Positions 10,997 through 21,657 of a DNA stretch of 64,000 nt are shown here, piece by piece (within the stretch, counting starts at the first letter, position 1; each line of letters begins with the position of its first letter). The stretch lies in contig NZ_JAANIJ010000001.1 of assembly GCF_011174705.1 (NCBI RefSeq), positions 3,410,001 to 3,474,000 of the forward strand. Direction: 5' to 3'. The translations under genes were made by a program, and so were the position numbers. The DNA comes from Tessaracoccus coleopterorum (lineage in GTDB: Bacteria; Actinomycetota; Actinomycetes; Propionibacteriales; Propionibacteriaceae). The notes under the pieces were generated by a model. The model saw only the letters and a list, made by a program, of their open reading frames with translations, made no database searches and was not told the origin of the DNA.

Positions 10997-11653
10997 ATGT
11001 CGCATCATGACCACGCCGACGTCGAGCCCAGGCAGTACTGGGACGAGCGCTACGGCGACACACCGATCTGGTCGGGAAAGGTGAACGCGGTCCTCGGCGA
11101 GGTCGCGACCGGCCTGGAGCCGGGACCGCGCTCGATCTGGGCTGCGGCGAGGGAGGTGACGTGATCTGGCTGGCGGAACGCGGGTGGCGCGCCCTCGGCG
11201 TCGACATTTCCGACAAGGCGCTGCAGCGCGCCCGTGGGGCGGCCGCGGAGCGGGGCTCTCCGAGGAGCAGGCGGCCTTCGTGAAGAAGGACCTCACCCAC
11301 CTCCAACTGCCGGAGCGCTTCGACCTGGTGACGGCGAGCTTCCTGCACTCGCCGGTCGCGCTCGATCGGACCGCGATCCTGCGGCGGGCGGCATCGTATG
11401 TGCGGGAGGGCGGTCACCTGCTCGTGACGGCGCACGCGGCACCGCCTCCCTGGGCCAACGACGAGCACCGGGCGACGTTCAAGGACGTCAGCCCGGAGCA
11501 GGAGATCGCCGACCTTGACCTGGTGCCGGGGAGTGGGAGACCGTCATCGCCGAGGTCCGGAGCCGCGCGGCGGTCGGCCCCGACGGCAACGAGGCGGAGC
11601 TGGACGACTCGGTGGTGCTGCTGCGCAGGGGAGCGCCGCGCCGGCCGCGTTAG
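10997..11653 (+). CDS. Class I SAM-dependent methyltransferase
   Basis: Small-molecule methyltransferase of the TehB/thiopurine-like group. N-terminal [17 protein letters not shown] is typical of actinobacterial members; motif [20 protein letters not shown] is restored when one base is added near 11127, followed by GVDISDKAL and the late HLLVTAHA. Substrate unknown. About three single-base shifts (11127, 11256, 11530). It has a weak GGGGA ribosome site and is the last protein gene before tRNA-Pro. Confidence 0.78.
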
Positions 11654-11756
11654 GTGGTGCGTCGCGACGCCCGTGCCGCGGGATGAGGGACGCGCCGGTT
11701 GGACCGCGACGCCCTCCGTCCGCTAGAGTCTCTTCTCGGATCGGAAACGATCCGGG

Positions 11757-11830
<74 letters not shown>

Positions 11831-11835
11831 CCGAG

Positions 11836-11867
11836 AAGTCCCGGAAACTCTAGGTTTCCGGGACTTT
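11836..11867 (+). terminator. Rho-independent-type terminator after tRNA-Pro
   Basis: A perfect 13-base inverted repeat, AAGTCCCGGAAAC and its complement, with a 5-base loop, ending in a short TTT. It lies six bases past the tRNA. Confidence 0.85.
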
Positions 11868-12393
11868 CTGGTTGGTGAGATGTGATCCGGTCATCGAAAA
11901 CCGTGCCGGTTGCCCCGAATCATGGGTGGCAGTGGGACGCACCAGTTCAGCATGGACACCGAACACAGCCCGGCGGGCAACCCCTGGGCCCGGAGCCGCT
12001 GCTAGCCGTCGGCGAGCTCGCCGCCGATCTGGGCGTGGGTCATGCCCGGCGCGGTCGTGTATCAGTGATTCTTCTCAGGCGGTGAGTGCTTCGGTGTTGT
12101 CCTGTTGGTCTGTGGTGCCGGGGATGCTGGGAATGCGACCGAACGACATCGACACGGTCGCCCGGTACCTCCAGCGCAGGAAAGAAGGTCGACGCTTCAA
12201 CATTCAGAGCTCCTACCGGACCTTTCAGTTCAACTGAGCGGTGTTGCCAAGGCGACGCCTCCTGCTGTCCGCTGCTGGAGGCATCGGCCGTCCGCCAGGG
12301 CGTTGATTGACCCCGCGCCCGAGCGGCTGGGCCAAAGGAATCCGGCTACCCAGCGATGCGCGCATGCCTTGCCCCGCCCAACCCTCTACAGGT
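11868..12393. other. Gene-poor stretch at the island edge
   Basis: I see no convincing gene. On the minus strand a short open tail ending TDQQDNTEALTA with TGA near 12080 looks like the last codons of a lost gene, and the plus strand holds only short frames without ribosome sites. The stretch is probably debris left by integration or deletion next to the tRNA. Confidence 0.4.
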
Positions 12394-12413
12394 ACTCTTG
12401 ATGTGTTGAGAGT
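12394..12413. promoter_or_regulatory. Possible AbiEi operator
   Basis: ACTCT and AGAGT form inverted arms around a 10-base centre, immediately before the AGGAGG ribosome site of the abiE operon. AbiEi antitoxins are known to bind inverted repeats in their own promoter, so this is the natural candidate; binding is inferred. Confidence 0.35.
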
Positions 12414-12425
12414 TAGGAGGTCGGG

Positions 12426-13002
12426 GTGTCGAGACGCGAGCTTGCGCCAGCCTTCACGCTTGAGGACGCCCGTGCGGCGGGCTTCACCAAGGACCAGGTG
12501 TACTCCATGCTCGAGCGGGACGAGGTCGAGCGCGTGGGGCGGGGGTCTATGTGCGCCCCGAAGTGCTTCAGCCTGCGTTCACCGCGCTCGCTGCGGCGAC
12601 CGCGCTCCGCGACGACGCGACGCTATGCCTGACGAGCGCTCTTGTCCACCACGACCTAAGCGACGCGATCCCGTTCGCCTCCGACATCGCGCTGCCGCGC
12701 GGGACACACCAGCCCGTCAGCCTCTCGAACGTGAGCTGGCACAGTTTCGACCCGGCCACCTTCCCGATCGGGCGTGAACATGCCGACGCAGGAGGAGGGC
12801 CAGAGTCGCGATTTACTCTGCAGAGCGGAGCATTGTCGACGCCTTCCGGCTCATGCACCAAGAAGGCAGCGATGTTGCATATGAGGCGCTTCGACGTTGG
12901 CTTCGACGACGAGGGAACACGCCAGCAGGTCTGCTGAAGGTTGCGGGATCGTTCCCGAAAGCGCTCCCTCGGATCCGGCAAGCGTTGGAGGTGCTCCTGT
13001 GA
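12426..13002 (+). CDS. abiEi: Type IV antitoxin AbiEi
   Basis: Antitoxin and transcriptional repressor of the AbiE abortive-infection pair. The first 50 residues (FTLEDARAAGFTKDQVYSMLERDEVERVG) are the AbiEi winged-helix domain; the rest contains LTSALVHHDL and, near the end after repair, RSIVDAFRLMHQEG and ALRRWLRRRG, typical of the C-terminal domain. GTG at 12426 follows AGGAGG by five bases. Two frameshifts (about 12545 and 12800). The stop overlaps the toxin GTG (GTGA), the usual abiE arrangement. Confidence 0.82.
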
Positions 13003-13968
13003 CTCCGCCGACACCATCCAGAGACACCCCGGCGGGGCGCGCGTACAATGACCTCCGCAACCTCGCCAGGCGACAGAACCGCGACCCTGCGGAGTACATC
13101 ACTTTGTACGCTCTAGAAGGTTTCCTGGCCCGACTTGCAGCGTCCGAATCTGCTGCAGACTTCGTCCTCAAAGGTGGCGTCCTCATGGCCGCCTTCGCGG
13201 ACCGGCGACCAACCAGGGACATCGACTTCGCCGCTCGAGGATTCGTCAACGATATCCCGAGGTTGATAGACGCGTCAGAAGCATACTCGCCGTTCCTCGT
13301 GATGACGGGCTTGAGTTCGACCTTGACTCCGTCAGCGGAGAGCAGATCCGTGACGAAGCTGACTATAACGGTGTGCGGGTCAAGATGACTGCCCGGTTGG
13401 TGACCGCCCAGGTGGCGTTGCACATCGACGTGAACTTCGGCGACCCCATCTGGCCTGCGCCAACAGAGGCTGTCCTACCGCTCTTGTTAGGGGCACACTG
13501 CGACTCCTCGGATACCCGGATCACATGGTCCTCGCGGAGAAGATCGTCACCGCGCTGGAACGAGGAGAGCAGAACACCCGCTGGCGAGACTTCACCGACA
13601 TCGCGGCCATTGCCCGCTCCCGCACCATCGAAGGAACAGACCTTCAGGAAGCGATCGGTGTCGTCGCCCGCTACCGTCATGTTGAGCTGGAACCACTCGG
13701 CCCGTTGCTGTCACAGATGGCAGCACTCGCGCAACGCAAGTGGGAAATCTGGCGAAGGAAGCAGAGGCTCGAGCAGTCGACCCCAGCGAGTTTTGCCGAT
13801 CTGCTCGCAACATGTGTGGTCTTCGTTGAGCCGGTTCTCGAAGGCAGTACGGACCGATTGCAGTGGAACCCTTCTTCCCAAGCCTGGGAGGAGCCGGCCT
13901 CAGCAAGTACCGAGCGGGCGCTTGATGGTTCGTCGAGCCTCATCGTAGAGGAGCGCACCAGTGACTGA
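12999..13968 (+). CDS. abiEii: Type IV toxin AbiEii, nucleotidyltransferase
   Basis: Nucleotidyltransferase toxin (DUF1814 family) that arrests growth on phage infection; related toxins modify tRNA. The GG-x(n)-DID signature is FVLKGGVLMAAF followed by RPTRDIDFAARGF, and later VLAEKIVTALERG and RWRDFTDI match the family's conserved C-terminal motifs. Length about 324 residues is normal. Two single-base shifts (about 13312 and 13490). GTG start overlaps the abiEi stop by 4 bp. Base composition is less GC-rich than the chromosomal genes. Confidence 0.85.
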
Positions 13969-14058
13969 GCGGGCAAGACTCGGCGAAGAACAGTTACGGA
14001 TAGCACAGCGCGCAATATCGGAGTAGGGACTGCTGCACGGATAGGTGACAGTTCCTAG

Positions 14059-14946
14059 TCACGCCGCCAGTGCGGCGGTCGTGTTCATGATGGTCTCGAA
14101 CTCGATGGGCGTCAAACGGCCCAGGCGTGCCTGACGGCGTCGCCGGTGGTAGGTCCGTTCGATCCAGGTGACGATCGCGATGCGCAACTGCTCGCGGGTG
14201 GTCCAGGAGCGGCGGTCGAGGACGTTCTTCTGCAGCAGCGCGAAGAAGCTCTCCATGGCCGCGTTGTCCCCGCTCGACCCGACTCGGCCCATGCTCCCGA
14301 CCATGCGGTGACGGGCAAGACCGCGCAGGAATTTCCGACTGCGAAATTTGACTGCCCTGTCGCTGTGGACCACGCAGCTGGCGACGTCTCCGCGCATCGC
14401 GACAGCGTTCTCGAGCGCCTGAACGGCCAACCGGGACTTCATCCTCGAGTCGATCGAGTACCCACGATCTTGCCGGAGCACGCGTCTTTGATGGCGCAGC
14501 AGTAGAGCTTGCCTTCCGCGGTCTTGTGCTCCGTGATGTCGACGAGCCAGAGCTGGTTCGGCGCATCGGCGGCGAAGACGTGCCGGGTCCGGCCGTCCTC
14601 GTCGACGACCGCGCAGAGGTCGTCGTGGACCGGCGGGCCCGGCTTCTTGCCGTTGCGGCCCCGCTTCTTCCCGAACGCGGACCACCAGCCGTTGCTCGAC
14701 GCGATCCGCCACGCGGTCCGGTCCGACATCCCCTTGCCCGCGTCGCGGGCCTTGTCGGCGAGGAGCCGGTGCCCGAACACTGGGGTCGTCACGGTGCGCG
14801 TCGAACAGCGCGTTAGCGCGATACGCCTCCACCACCTCGCTCTCGGTGATGGGCCCTGCAGCCACCGGTAGTAGGGCTGGCGGGAGAAGCTTGAGTACCC
14901 GACACGTCACCGTCACAGGGATCCCTGCGTCGGCGAGCTCTGTCAC
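14059..14946 (-). CDS. IS3-family transposase OrfB, DDE catalytic part
   Basis: Integrase-core transposase. N-terminal HTH_21 region (GHRLLADKARDAG), then the first catalytic Asp in NQLWLVDITEHKTAEGK, the second in VVHSDRAVKFRS, and the Glu in NAAMESFFALLQKN. HSDRA replaces the more usual HSDRG. Two frameshifts (about 14466 and 14784) interrupt it; both are repairable with one base. Ends IEFETIMNTTAALAA. Confidence 0.85.
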   Translation of the reverse strand: MTELADAGIPVTVTCRVLKLLPPALLPVAAGPITESEVVEAYRANALFDAHRDDPSVRAPAPRRQGPRRGQGDVGPDRVADRVEQRLVVRVREEAGPQRQEAGPAGPRRPLRGRRRGRPDPARLRRRCAEPALARRHHGAQDRGRQALLLRHQRRVLRQDRGYSIDSRMKSRLAVQALENAVAMRGDVASCVVHSDRAVKFRSRKFLRGLARHRMVGSMGRVGSSGDNAAMESFFALLQKNVLDRRSWTTREQLRIAIVTWIERTYHRRRRQARLGRLTPIEFETIMNTTAALAA

Positions 14947-15251
14947 GAGCGGGTAGAACCTTTTCCCGGCAGGTTCGCCTGCGACAGATACGCCGCCGCA
15001 CGACGCAGGACCTCGTTCTCCTGCTCGAGGAGCCGGTTCCGCTTCCGCTGCTCACGGATCTCGGCCGCCTCGGTCCGAGTCTGACCGGGCTTGGCGCCCT
15101 CGTCGATGTCGGCGCGATGCATCCACTTCTGCAGCGTCATCGGGTGGACGCCGAAGTCTTTCGCGATCTGCTCGATCGTCACTCCGGGCTCGCGGTTTCT
15201 CGCGACGCGCACGACGTCGTCACGGAACTCGGACGGGTAGGGCTTGGGCAC
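14943..15251 (-). CDS. IS3-family transposase OrfA
   Basis: HTH DNA-binding component of the transposase, about 102 residues. PYPSEFRDDVVRVAR, TIEQIAKDFGVHPMTLQKW (helix-turn-helix) and a coiled-coil/leucine-zipper stretch EQRKRNRLLEQENEVLRRA are typical. The GTG at 15251 fits the family start; a frame open to 15284 gives a longer version. A slippery GGAAAAGG near the end would permit the usual -1 frameshift into orfB. Confidence 0.85.
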   Translation of the reverse strand: MPKPYPSEFRDDVVRVARNREPGVTIEQIAKDFGVHPMTLQKWMHRADIDEGAKPGQTRTEAAEIREQRKRNRLLEQENEVLRRAAAYLSQANLPGKGSTRS

Positions 15252-15974
15252 AGCAACATCCTTCCAGGCACACCCCACGGGCAAGCCAGATCAGATGTCA
15301 CCTACTCGTGCAGCAGTCCCGTCGTCCGGGGCTGTTCCGAGGAGACAATATGGGCCAGAAGTGACCCGGAACCGACTGCAGAATGCGTTCGCGCAGGAAG
15401 ACCGCTTCGTCGCGAGTGAGGTCGAGGCCACCGGTGATCTGATCCGGGAAGCCCTGCGGCACCCTGAGCGCGGGGTGCCAGTCACTCGGTGACCGTGAGG
15501 CCAGCACATCGGACTCGGTGTCCCATGGGCGCCTAACGTTCACATGCTCCGGAGTGACATCTCGTTGGAGGATCCGGTACGTGCGCAGGGCGTTCCAGTA
15601 GATGGCCGAGGGAAGGGTCTTCACGCCAGCGCCCGCCCGTGCGCCGATGATGCCGGTCTGGGATGACCGTCGCGATCCAACCTCAGGAGGGCCTCAACGG
15701 TTTGGCGCTGATTCCTGTCGGCTCTCTGCCGGGTCGTCGTTCCCGCCTGCGCTGCTCCCCAGCCTTGAGGAATGCCCATGGGACGAGTAGGAGATAGCGC
15801 GCCCGCGTCTGGGTCACCGAGGTGCCGGGGAAGAGAACATTGCTGAAGACGTCTCGAATCTGTCCGATTCCGAGCTCGTCCAGGGTGTCCTTCTCGGTGT
15901 GTCAACGCCGGGCCAAAACTGACCCCCTGTGCTGATTGAAAATTGACCCTCTCGGTGGGTTTCTTGTTGGTTGG

Positions 15975-16743
15975 TTACTTGGTTTGCTGGTTGATGGTGT
16001 CGCGGTGCGCGGGTTCGGTAGGAGTCGCCGTCCAGGCCGATGACGTGGGCGTGGTGGACGAGCCGGTCGATGGTGGCGGCTGCGACGACGTCGTCTCCGA
16101 GGGTTTCGCCCCAGCGGCTGAAGGGCAGGTTCGAGGTCACGATGATCGAGCCGGTCTCGTAGCGGGAGGCGACGAGTTGGAAGAACAACGCTGCTGCGGC
16201 GGCGTCCAGGGCAGGTATCCGACTTCATCGATGATGAGCAGGCGGTAGCGGTTCAGTCGTCGTAGTTCCCGCTCGAGGCTGCCCTTGGTGTGGGCTTGGG
16301 CCAGCCGGTGGATCCAGCCGGTGGCGGAGTCGAACAACACCGGGTAGGACGCTTCGGCGGCCTTGATGCCCAATGCGATCGCGAGGTGGGTCTTGCCGGT
16401 GCCGGGTGGTCCCAGCAGGACCACGTTCTCCCGTTTCGCGATGAAGGTGCAGGTTCCCAGATGCGCGACCACGTCCCGGGGGCGGCTGGGATGTGGTCGA
16501 AGGTGAAGTCCTGCATGGTCTTGATCTGTGGGAAGTGGGCTGCCGAGATCCTCATCCTGGTGCCGTTGGCGGTGCGGGATGCGACCTGCCTGCCCAGGAC
16601 CGCGGCGAGGTATTCCTCGTGGGACCAGCCGGCCTGGCGGGCCTGGTCCCCAGAGCGGCGAAGGTCTCGGTGATAACCGGGGTCTTCAACTCCCGAGCCA
16701 GGAACGCGATCTCGGCTGCGACGTCCTTGCCGGTGGCCATCAC
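15975..16743 (-). CDS. istB: IS21 transposition helper ATPase IstB
   Basis: AAA+ helper of the IS21 transposase. Walker A GPPGTGKTHLAIALG, Walker B LLIIDEVGYLP and sensor region SIIVTSNLPFSRWGE are present; the C-terminus HRDTINQQTK needs one base shift near 16010. Two or three further single-base shifts (about 16215, 16470, 16650). GTG 16743 and ATG 16740 are both possible starts. It lies ten bases after the istA stop. Confidence 0.9.
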
Positions 16744-16753
16744 GCCACCTCCT

Positions 16754-17990
16754 TCACAGACAGCGCGGGGCAGTGTTCAGGTTGAACAACTCGTCGTAGT
16801 CACTCAGTGACCGCATCCCCACCTGATGCCCAGGCTCCACCCTCTCGGCCGTCGGGGTGTTGCGGGACTGGAAGGCCGCCCGCAGCTGCTTCGCGGCCGC
16901 GACATGAGCTGGATCGGTGATGGTGCGTCGAAGGTCCCAGAAACGCCCGTGCAGGGCCACCATGGCCCCGCGCAGCGGACAGTGACGTGGTCGAGGTCGC
17001 AGGTGATGTCGACGAAGCGTCCGATGGCTACGGGGTCGACGGAGTAGTCGTTGCCCATCACCCGCACGTAGTAGTCACGCCCCAACCTGACACGATCGGT
17101 GAACCCGACCGCAGGCGGCACCGGCGGCAACGCGCCCATCGCCGCAGCATCCGCAGCGAGCCGGTCTGCGGGTCTAGCGCCGGTGCGGCGCAGGAGCCGC
17201 TGGTTCGCCCGCGGCAACCATGCTGCCAATTGGGTGTTGAACTCGGCCGGGGACCCGAACTCGCGGCCCGGCAGGAACGAGGTCTGCAGGAACCCGTTGG
17301 CGCGTTCCACCACCCCCTTGGTCTCCGGATCCCTGACAGGGGCCTGGTAGATGCGGGTGCCCAACGTCCCAGCGAACGCCCGCGCCGCCACCGTCAGGCG
17401 ACGGTGCTGCCCGATACCCGGTTCGTTGTCCCAGACCAGCGTCTTCGGCACCGCCTTGAAGTTGGTCGACAACAGCTGCCACATCCCAGCCAGCAGATCC
17501 CCGTGGTCCGGGACGGCAGCAACACCGCAGCGATGAACCCCGACCACGCCGCCACCATGGTCAGCACCGGCGGCGCCACCCAAACATCCGCAGCCACCCG
17601 CACGATCTTGGGCGGGAACCACAGATCACACTGCACGATCTCACCAGGCTGGTACTCGGTCCGGTCGGCCGGGTCCGACGGCGCGAACAACGGCCGTAAC
17701 TCAGCGACCCTCGCCCGCAGCACCGACGCTGATCGAGTCCACCCGATCCGCTCCGCGATCACCGTCGCCGGCATCGTCGGCGTCTTGGACAGCAACGCCC
17801 AGATCTGCGGCTCGAACGCATCCACCGCCGACCCCGCAGGAGCACGCTCATACTTCGGCGGCCCATCCGAGGACAACGCCGCCCGCACCGTGTTCCTCGC
17901 CACCCCCAACTGACGGGCGATCGCCTTGATCGCCATCTTCTCCGACTTGTGGAGCCGTCTAATCTCGGCCCAATCCTCCACGCTGATCAC
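16754..17990 (-). CDS. istA: IS21 transposase IstA
   Basis: DDE transposase of about 412 residues. N-terminal HTH (AIKAIARQLGVARNTVRAAL), integrase core with Asp in GEIVQCDLWFPP, second Asp in TLVWDNEPG and Glu in KGVVERANGFLQ, then a C-terminal beta-barrel DNA-binding region (GRDYYVRVMGNDYSVDP). GTG 17990 gives MISVEDWAEIRRLH. Two single-base shifts (about 16965 and 17510). The gene is otherwise complete. Confidence 0.9.
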
Positions 17991-18172
17991 TCCCTCACTC
18001 TGACCGAGGGGGTCAACTTTCGCTCGGCACCTGGGGTCAGTATTCAGGCGGCATCGACACGGTGAAGAGCGCAATGAGTTCGCGCATTCGGCGTTGCTCG
18101 TCCGGTGACGAATCCAGCCAGGCAATTGTCGACGTCATCGTCTCTCCTGTGGCTACCGCGTGATCAGGACGC

Positions 18173-18675
18173 TACCAGAGCCACATTGAGGGGAAGGGAT
18201 GGCCCCGACTCACCGGGTTACCTCGAATCCCATCCTCTCCAGCGGTTCCGTCGTCTGGTGCCCACCGCTGAAGCTCTTCCAGTGCAGCGGCTCGCCGTGT
18301 TGGTAGCCGTGGGCGGCTGGATCTCGACGGCTACGACGTCCAGGGCATTGACCTGGTCCTCCAGACTGCCTCGGACGTTTGTCGTGCCCTGCGTCCGGTC
18401 GAGGCGTCGGATATCCTCGTCAGCAAGGTGATGCTGGGAGTGTTCGGCTGCGCGCCGGCGTTCGACACCTACTTCAAGAAGGGCTTCGGCGTCTCCACGC
18501 TCGGCCGCGGAACGCTGGAACAGGTCGGCGAGTTCTACAGAGCCAACAGTCACCTGATCGACGATCTGCGGGCACCCACTCTCGATTTCGCCACAGGTAA
18601 CCCACGACCGTGCTCTACACGCGGGCGAAGATCGTCGACATGGTCTTCTTCATCGAGGGCGGGTATCCGGGGTAG
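18173..18675 (+). pseudogene. Truncated conserved hypothetical protein
   Basis: The C-terminal 165 or so residues of a protein I cannot name: YQSHIEGKGWP, then ESHPLQRFRRLVPTAEALP, then LDLDGYDVQGIDLVLQ and FDTYFKKGFGVSTLG, ending FFIEGGYPG at TAG 18673. No start codon fits the first frame; a TGA lies just upstream. Two or three base shifts join the pieces. It lies 95 bp before the helicase operon in the same direction, so it may be a lost first gene of that system. Confidence is in there having been a gene, not in its function. Confidence 0.45.
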
Positions 18676-18769
18676 CTGCGACAAGGAGCCCTGGGCCTCG
18701 GTCCGGTTGAGCCCTACTCCGCATGCCGTGGTCCAGCGTGGCGCGTGGGGCGCTAGGCTCCTTGCCACG

Positions 18770-21657
18770 ATGAGTAGTACGAACACCTTCGCGCCCGGCA
18801 ACGTCGTCGTGGTGCGGGACGAGGAATGGCTGGTCACCTCGATCGACGAGTCGGCCGACGGGCCGGTCCTGAACGCCCAGGGGCTGTCGGACCTGGTGCG
18901 CGGCCAGGACGCCGTCTTCTACCCTCGCTGGACCGGATCAAGCTCAACGACCCCCGCGACACTCAAGTCCGCGCCGACGACTCACCCAAGTACCGCCGCT
19001 CCCGCCTCTGGGTGGAGTCCACGCTCCGCAAGACCGCCGTCCCCTCAGCGACGACTCGCTCACCGTCTCGCCCCGCATGCTCGCCCGCCAGCTCGGCTAC
19101 CAGCACAAGGCCGTGGCCAAGGCCCTCGACCCCGCGACGCTGCGGCCCCGCATCCTGCTCGCCGACGCCGTCGGCCTCGGCAAGACCCTCGAGATCGGCA
19201 TGATCCTCTCCGAGCTCATCCGCCGTGGCCGCGGCGAGCGGATCCTCGTCGTCACCCCGCGACACGTGCTGGAGCAGATGCAGCACGAGATGTGGAGCCG
19301 CTTCGCCATCCCGTTCGTCCGCCTCGACTCCCAGGGCGTGGCCCGCGTCAAGCAGAAGCTGCCCGCCAACCGCAACCCGTTCTCCTACTTCCGCCGCGTC
19401 ATCATCTCCATCGACACGCTGAAGCAGGAGCGCTTCGTCCACGACCTCCGCCGCCACCACTGGGACGCCGTCGTCATCGACGAGTCGCACAACGTCACCA
19501 ACACTGCCACCCTCAACAACCGGCTGGCCAGCATCCTCGCGCCGCAGGCCGACGCCCTCATCCTCGCCTCCGCGACCCCGCACAACGGCTCGCGCGAGTC
19601 GTTCGCGGAGCTGGTGCGCCTCCTCGACCCCACCGCGGTCAAGGCCGACGGCGACCTCGACGCCAAGCGCGTCGAGCAGCTCACCATCCGACGACACCGT
19701 CACAGCGCCGAGGTGGCCGAGGAGGTGGGCGCCGACTGGGCCGAGCGCCTGGAACCCGACAACCGCCTCATCGACGCCTCCCGCAGGAGGACGCCGTCGT
19801 CGACGAACTGGTGGACACCTGGCTCCGCCCGACGACCACCTCGCCCTACTCCGGCGCCAACGGCTCGCTGTTCCCGTGGACGCTGGCGAAGGCCTTCCTC
19901 TCCTCGCCCGCCGCCCTCCGCGACACCCTGCACAACCGCATCGAGCGCCTCGACCACACGCCCGCCGCCCACCGCGAGGCAGTGGCCCTGCGCCGCCTGG
20001 CCGTCCTCAACGACGCCACCATGGCCGCCTCCTCGAAGTACCAGGCCCTCGTCGCCTACCTGCGCGACGAAGTCCGCGTGGGCAAGACCTCACCCATGCG
20101 CGCCGTCGTCTTCTCCGAGCGCGTCGCCACCCTGCACTGGCTCCAAACCAACCTCCAGAAGGACCTCGGGCTCGAAGAAGACCAGATCGACGTCCTCCAC
20201 GGCGGCCTGGCCGACGACCAGCAGCAGGCCATCGTCGAGAGCTTCAAGCAGACCAGCTCGCCCATCCGCGTGCTCGTCACCGGCGACGTGGCCTCCGAGG
20301 GCGTCAACCTCCACAAGCAGTGCCACCACCTCATCCACTACGACATCCCGTGGAGCCTCATCCGCATCGAGCAGCGCAACGGCCGCATCGACCGCTACGG
20401 CCAGAAGCAGCCCCCGCAGATCACCACCCTCCTGCTCAGCACCGCCAACGAGCGCTTTTCCGGCGACATCCGCGTGCTCACCGCCCTCGTCGCCCGCGAG
20501 CACGAGGCCCACCGCGCCCTGGGCGACGCCGCCAGCCTCATGGGCCGCTACAGCGTCACCGCCGAGGAGGAGGCCATCCGCCAGGTGCTCGCCGGCTCCA
20601 AGAGCTTCGACGACGTCGTGGCCAGCCCCGAGGACATCGCCACCAGCGTCGACGACTGGCTGGCCCAGTACCTCGACGACGACGCCGACGATCTGCCCGA
20701 GCCCGCCGTCGTCGGCGACCACCTCCTCTACGCCAAGCCGGTGGACTTCCTCCGCGACGCCCTCCACGAGTACTACCCCTCACCCGAGGACAGGCCGCTC
20801 CCGCGGGACCTCGGCGGCGTCGCGTGGCGCGAACACCACGCCGAGCACATCGTCGAGTTCGTCCCGCCCGCCGACCTCCGGCAGCGCTTCGAGGTGCTCC
20901 CGCAGAGCTACCTCGCCGACCGCAACGTCCTCGAGCGCCTCCAGCTCGTCACCGAGCCCAACGCCGCGAGCACCATCCTCGACGCGGCCCTCACCGACAC
21001 CAGCGCCTCCTCCTGGCCGGAGGCCCACTACCTCGGCCCCCTCCACCCGGTGCTCGACTGGGCCGCCGACCGCGCCCTGTCCCGGCTGGCCCGCGGCGAG
21101 ATCTTCGCCGTCCGCGGCGACGTCGACGTGCCCACCGTCCTGCTCAACGGCACCCTCATCAACCGCCGCGGCCAGGTGGTGGCCTCCTCGTGGCTGTCCG
21201 CCCAGTTCCACGGCACCACGCCCTTCGTTGAGGTCCACGCGACGGCGGGGGAGATGCTCGCCGACGCCGGCGTCATCGGCGAGCGCAGCAATCCCGGCCC
21301 CGTCCAGCTCCCGGACATGGACCTCGTCCGGCCCGCCGTCGAGCGCGCCGAGGACACCCTGCGCTTCCAGTTCCAGGCCGCCGCGGACGCCGCGAAGGCA
21401 CGGGTCGACGAGTGGGTGGCCCGCGCGGAGGAGTGGCAGTCCGAGGCCGAGGCGCTCATCCAGCGCGACCAGGTGCGCCGCCGCCGCGCGCTCGTCGACG
21501 CGCAGGAGCGGCTGAGCCGCGACATGACCCCCGACCGCCAGCTGGTGCGCCCCTGCTGGTGGTCCTCCCCGCCGACACCCCGGAGGAACCTAAACCCTGC
21601 GTGTCTACCAATCCCACCAGTTCGGTCGCCGACACATCGGAGGTCACGCATGGCTGA
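18770..21657 (+). CDS. SNF2/RapA-like helicase, DrmD-like
   Basis: SF2 helicase or translocase of about 963 residues, most like DrmD of DISARM systems and RapA. Walker A LLADAVGLGKT near residue 130, DESH box (VVIDESHN) near 237, motif III ASATPHNGS, C-terminal motif V VTGDVASEGVNLH, and motif VI EQRNGRIDRYGQ near 537, followed by about 400 residues without a named domain. Three frameshifts (about 18930, 19050, 19785, plus one at 21555 near the end) are single-base. ATG 18770 is leaderless or has a weak ribosome site. Stop overlaps the methylase ATG by 8 bp, so the two are co-translated. Confidence 0.87.

Larger units (their letters stand above)
14026..15320 (-). mobile_element. IS3-family insertion sequence
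   Basis: 1,295 bp bounded by 25-base imperfect inverted repeats: GGGACTGCTGCACG then TAGGTGACA at 14026-14050 and the complement at 15296-15320. It carries orfA and orfB on the minus strand. I find no clear target-site duplication. Its right end sits inside the 3' part of the DUF6361 gene, whose remaining codons do not reappear on the left, so the insertion or a later deletion removed them. Confidence 0.85.
15900..18059 (-). mobile_element. IS21-family insertion sequence
   Basis: 2,160 bp with terminal inverted repeats beginning TGTCAACGCCG on the left and TGTCGATGCCG (complement) on the right; both ends also carry the inner ACTGACCCC block. Flanked by a 5-bp direct repeat CGGTG at 15895-15899 and 18060-18064. 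It carries istA and istB on the minus strand and interrupts the DUF6361 gene. Confidence 0.93.
15321..18138 (-). pseudogene. DUF6361 gene split by IS21 and cut by IS3
   Basis: Reads MTSTIAWLDSSPDEQRRMRE at 18138-18080, is broken by the IS21 element (15900-18059), and resumes TEKDTLDELGIGQIRDVFSN and RARYLLLVPWAFLKAGEQ. Taking out the element and one copy of the 5-bp CGGTG duplication joins the halves in frame as ALFTEKDTLDELG. The start and this core match DUF6361, a protein of unknown function often found in defence islands. The 3' end is lost at the IS3 boundary (15320), leaving about 220 of the expected 400 or so residues. Extra single-base shifts occur near 15355, 15650 and 15735. Confidence 0.75.

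Noticed and set aside
14026..15320. GGGAC/GTCCC as an IS3 target duplication
   Set aside because: The flanks are inverted, not direct, so they belong to the terminal inverted repeats.
18963..21238. Long minus-strand open frames opposite the DrmD-like helicase
   Set aside because: High-GC mirror frames; the translations are low-complexity Val/Glu/Gly/Asp-rich with no motifs, while the plus strand has a full set of helicase motifs.
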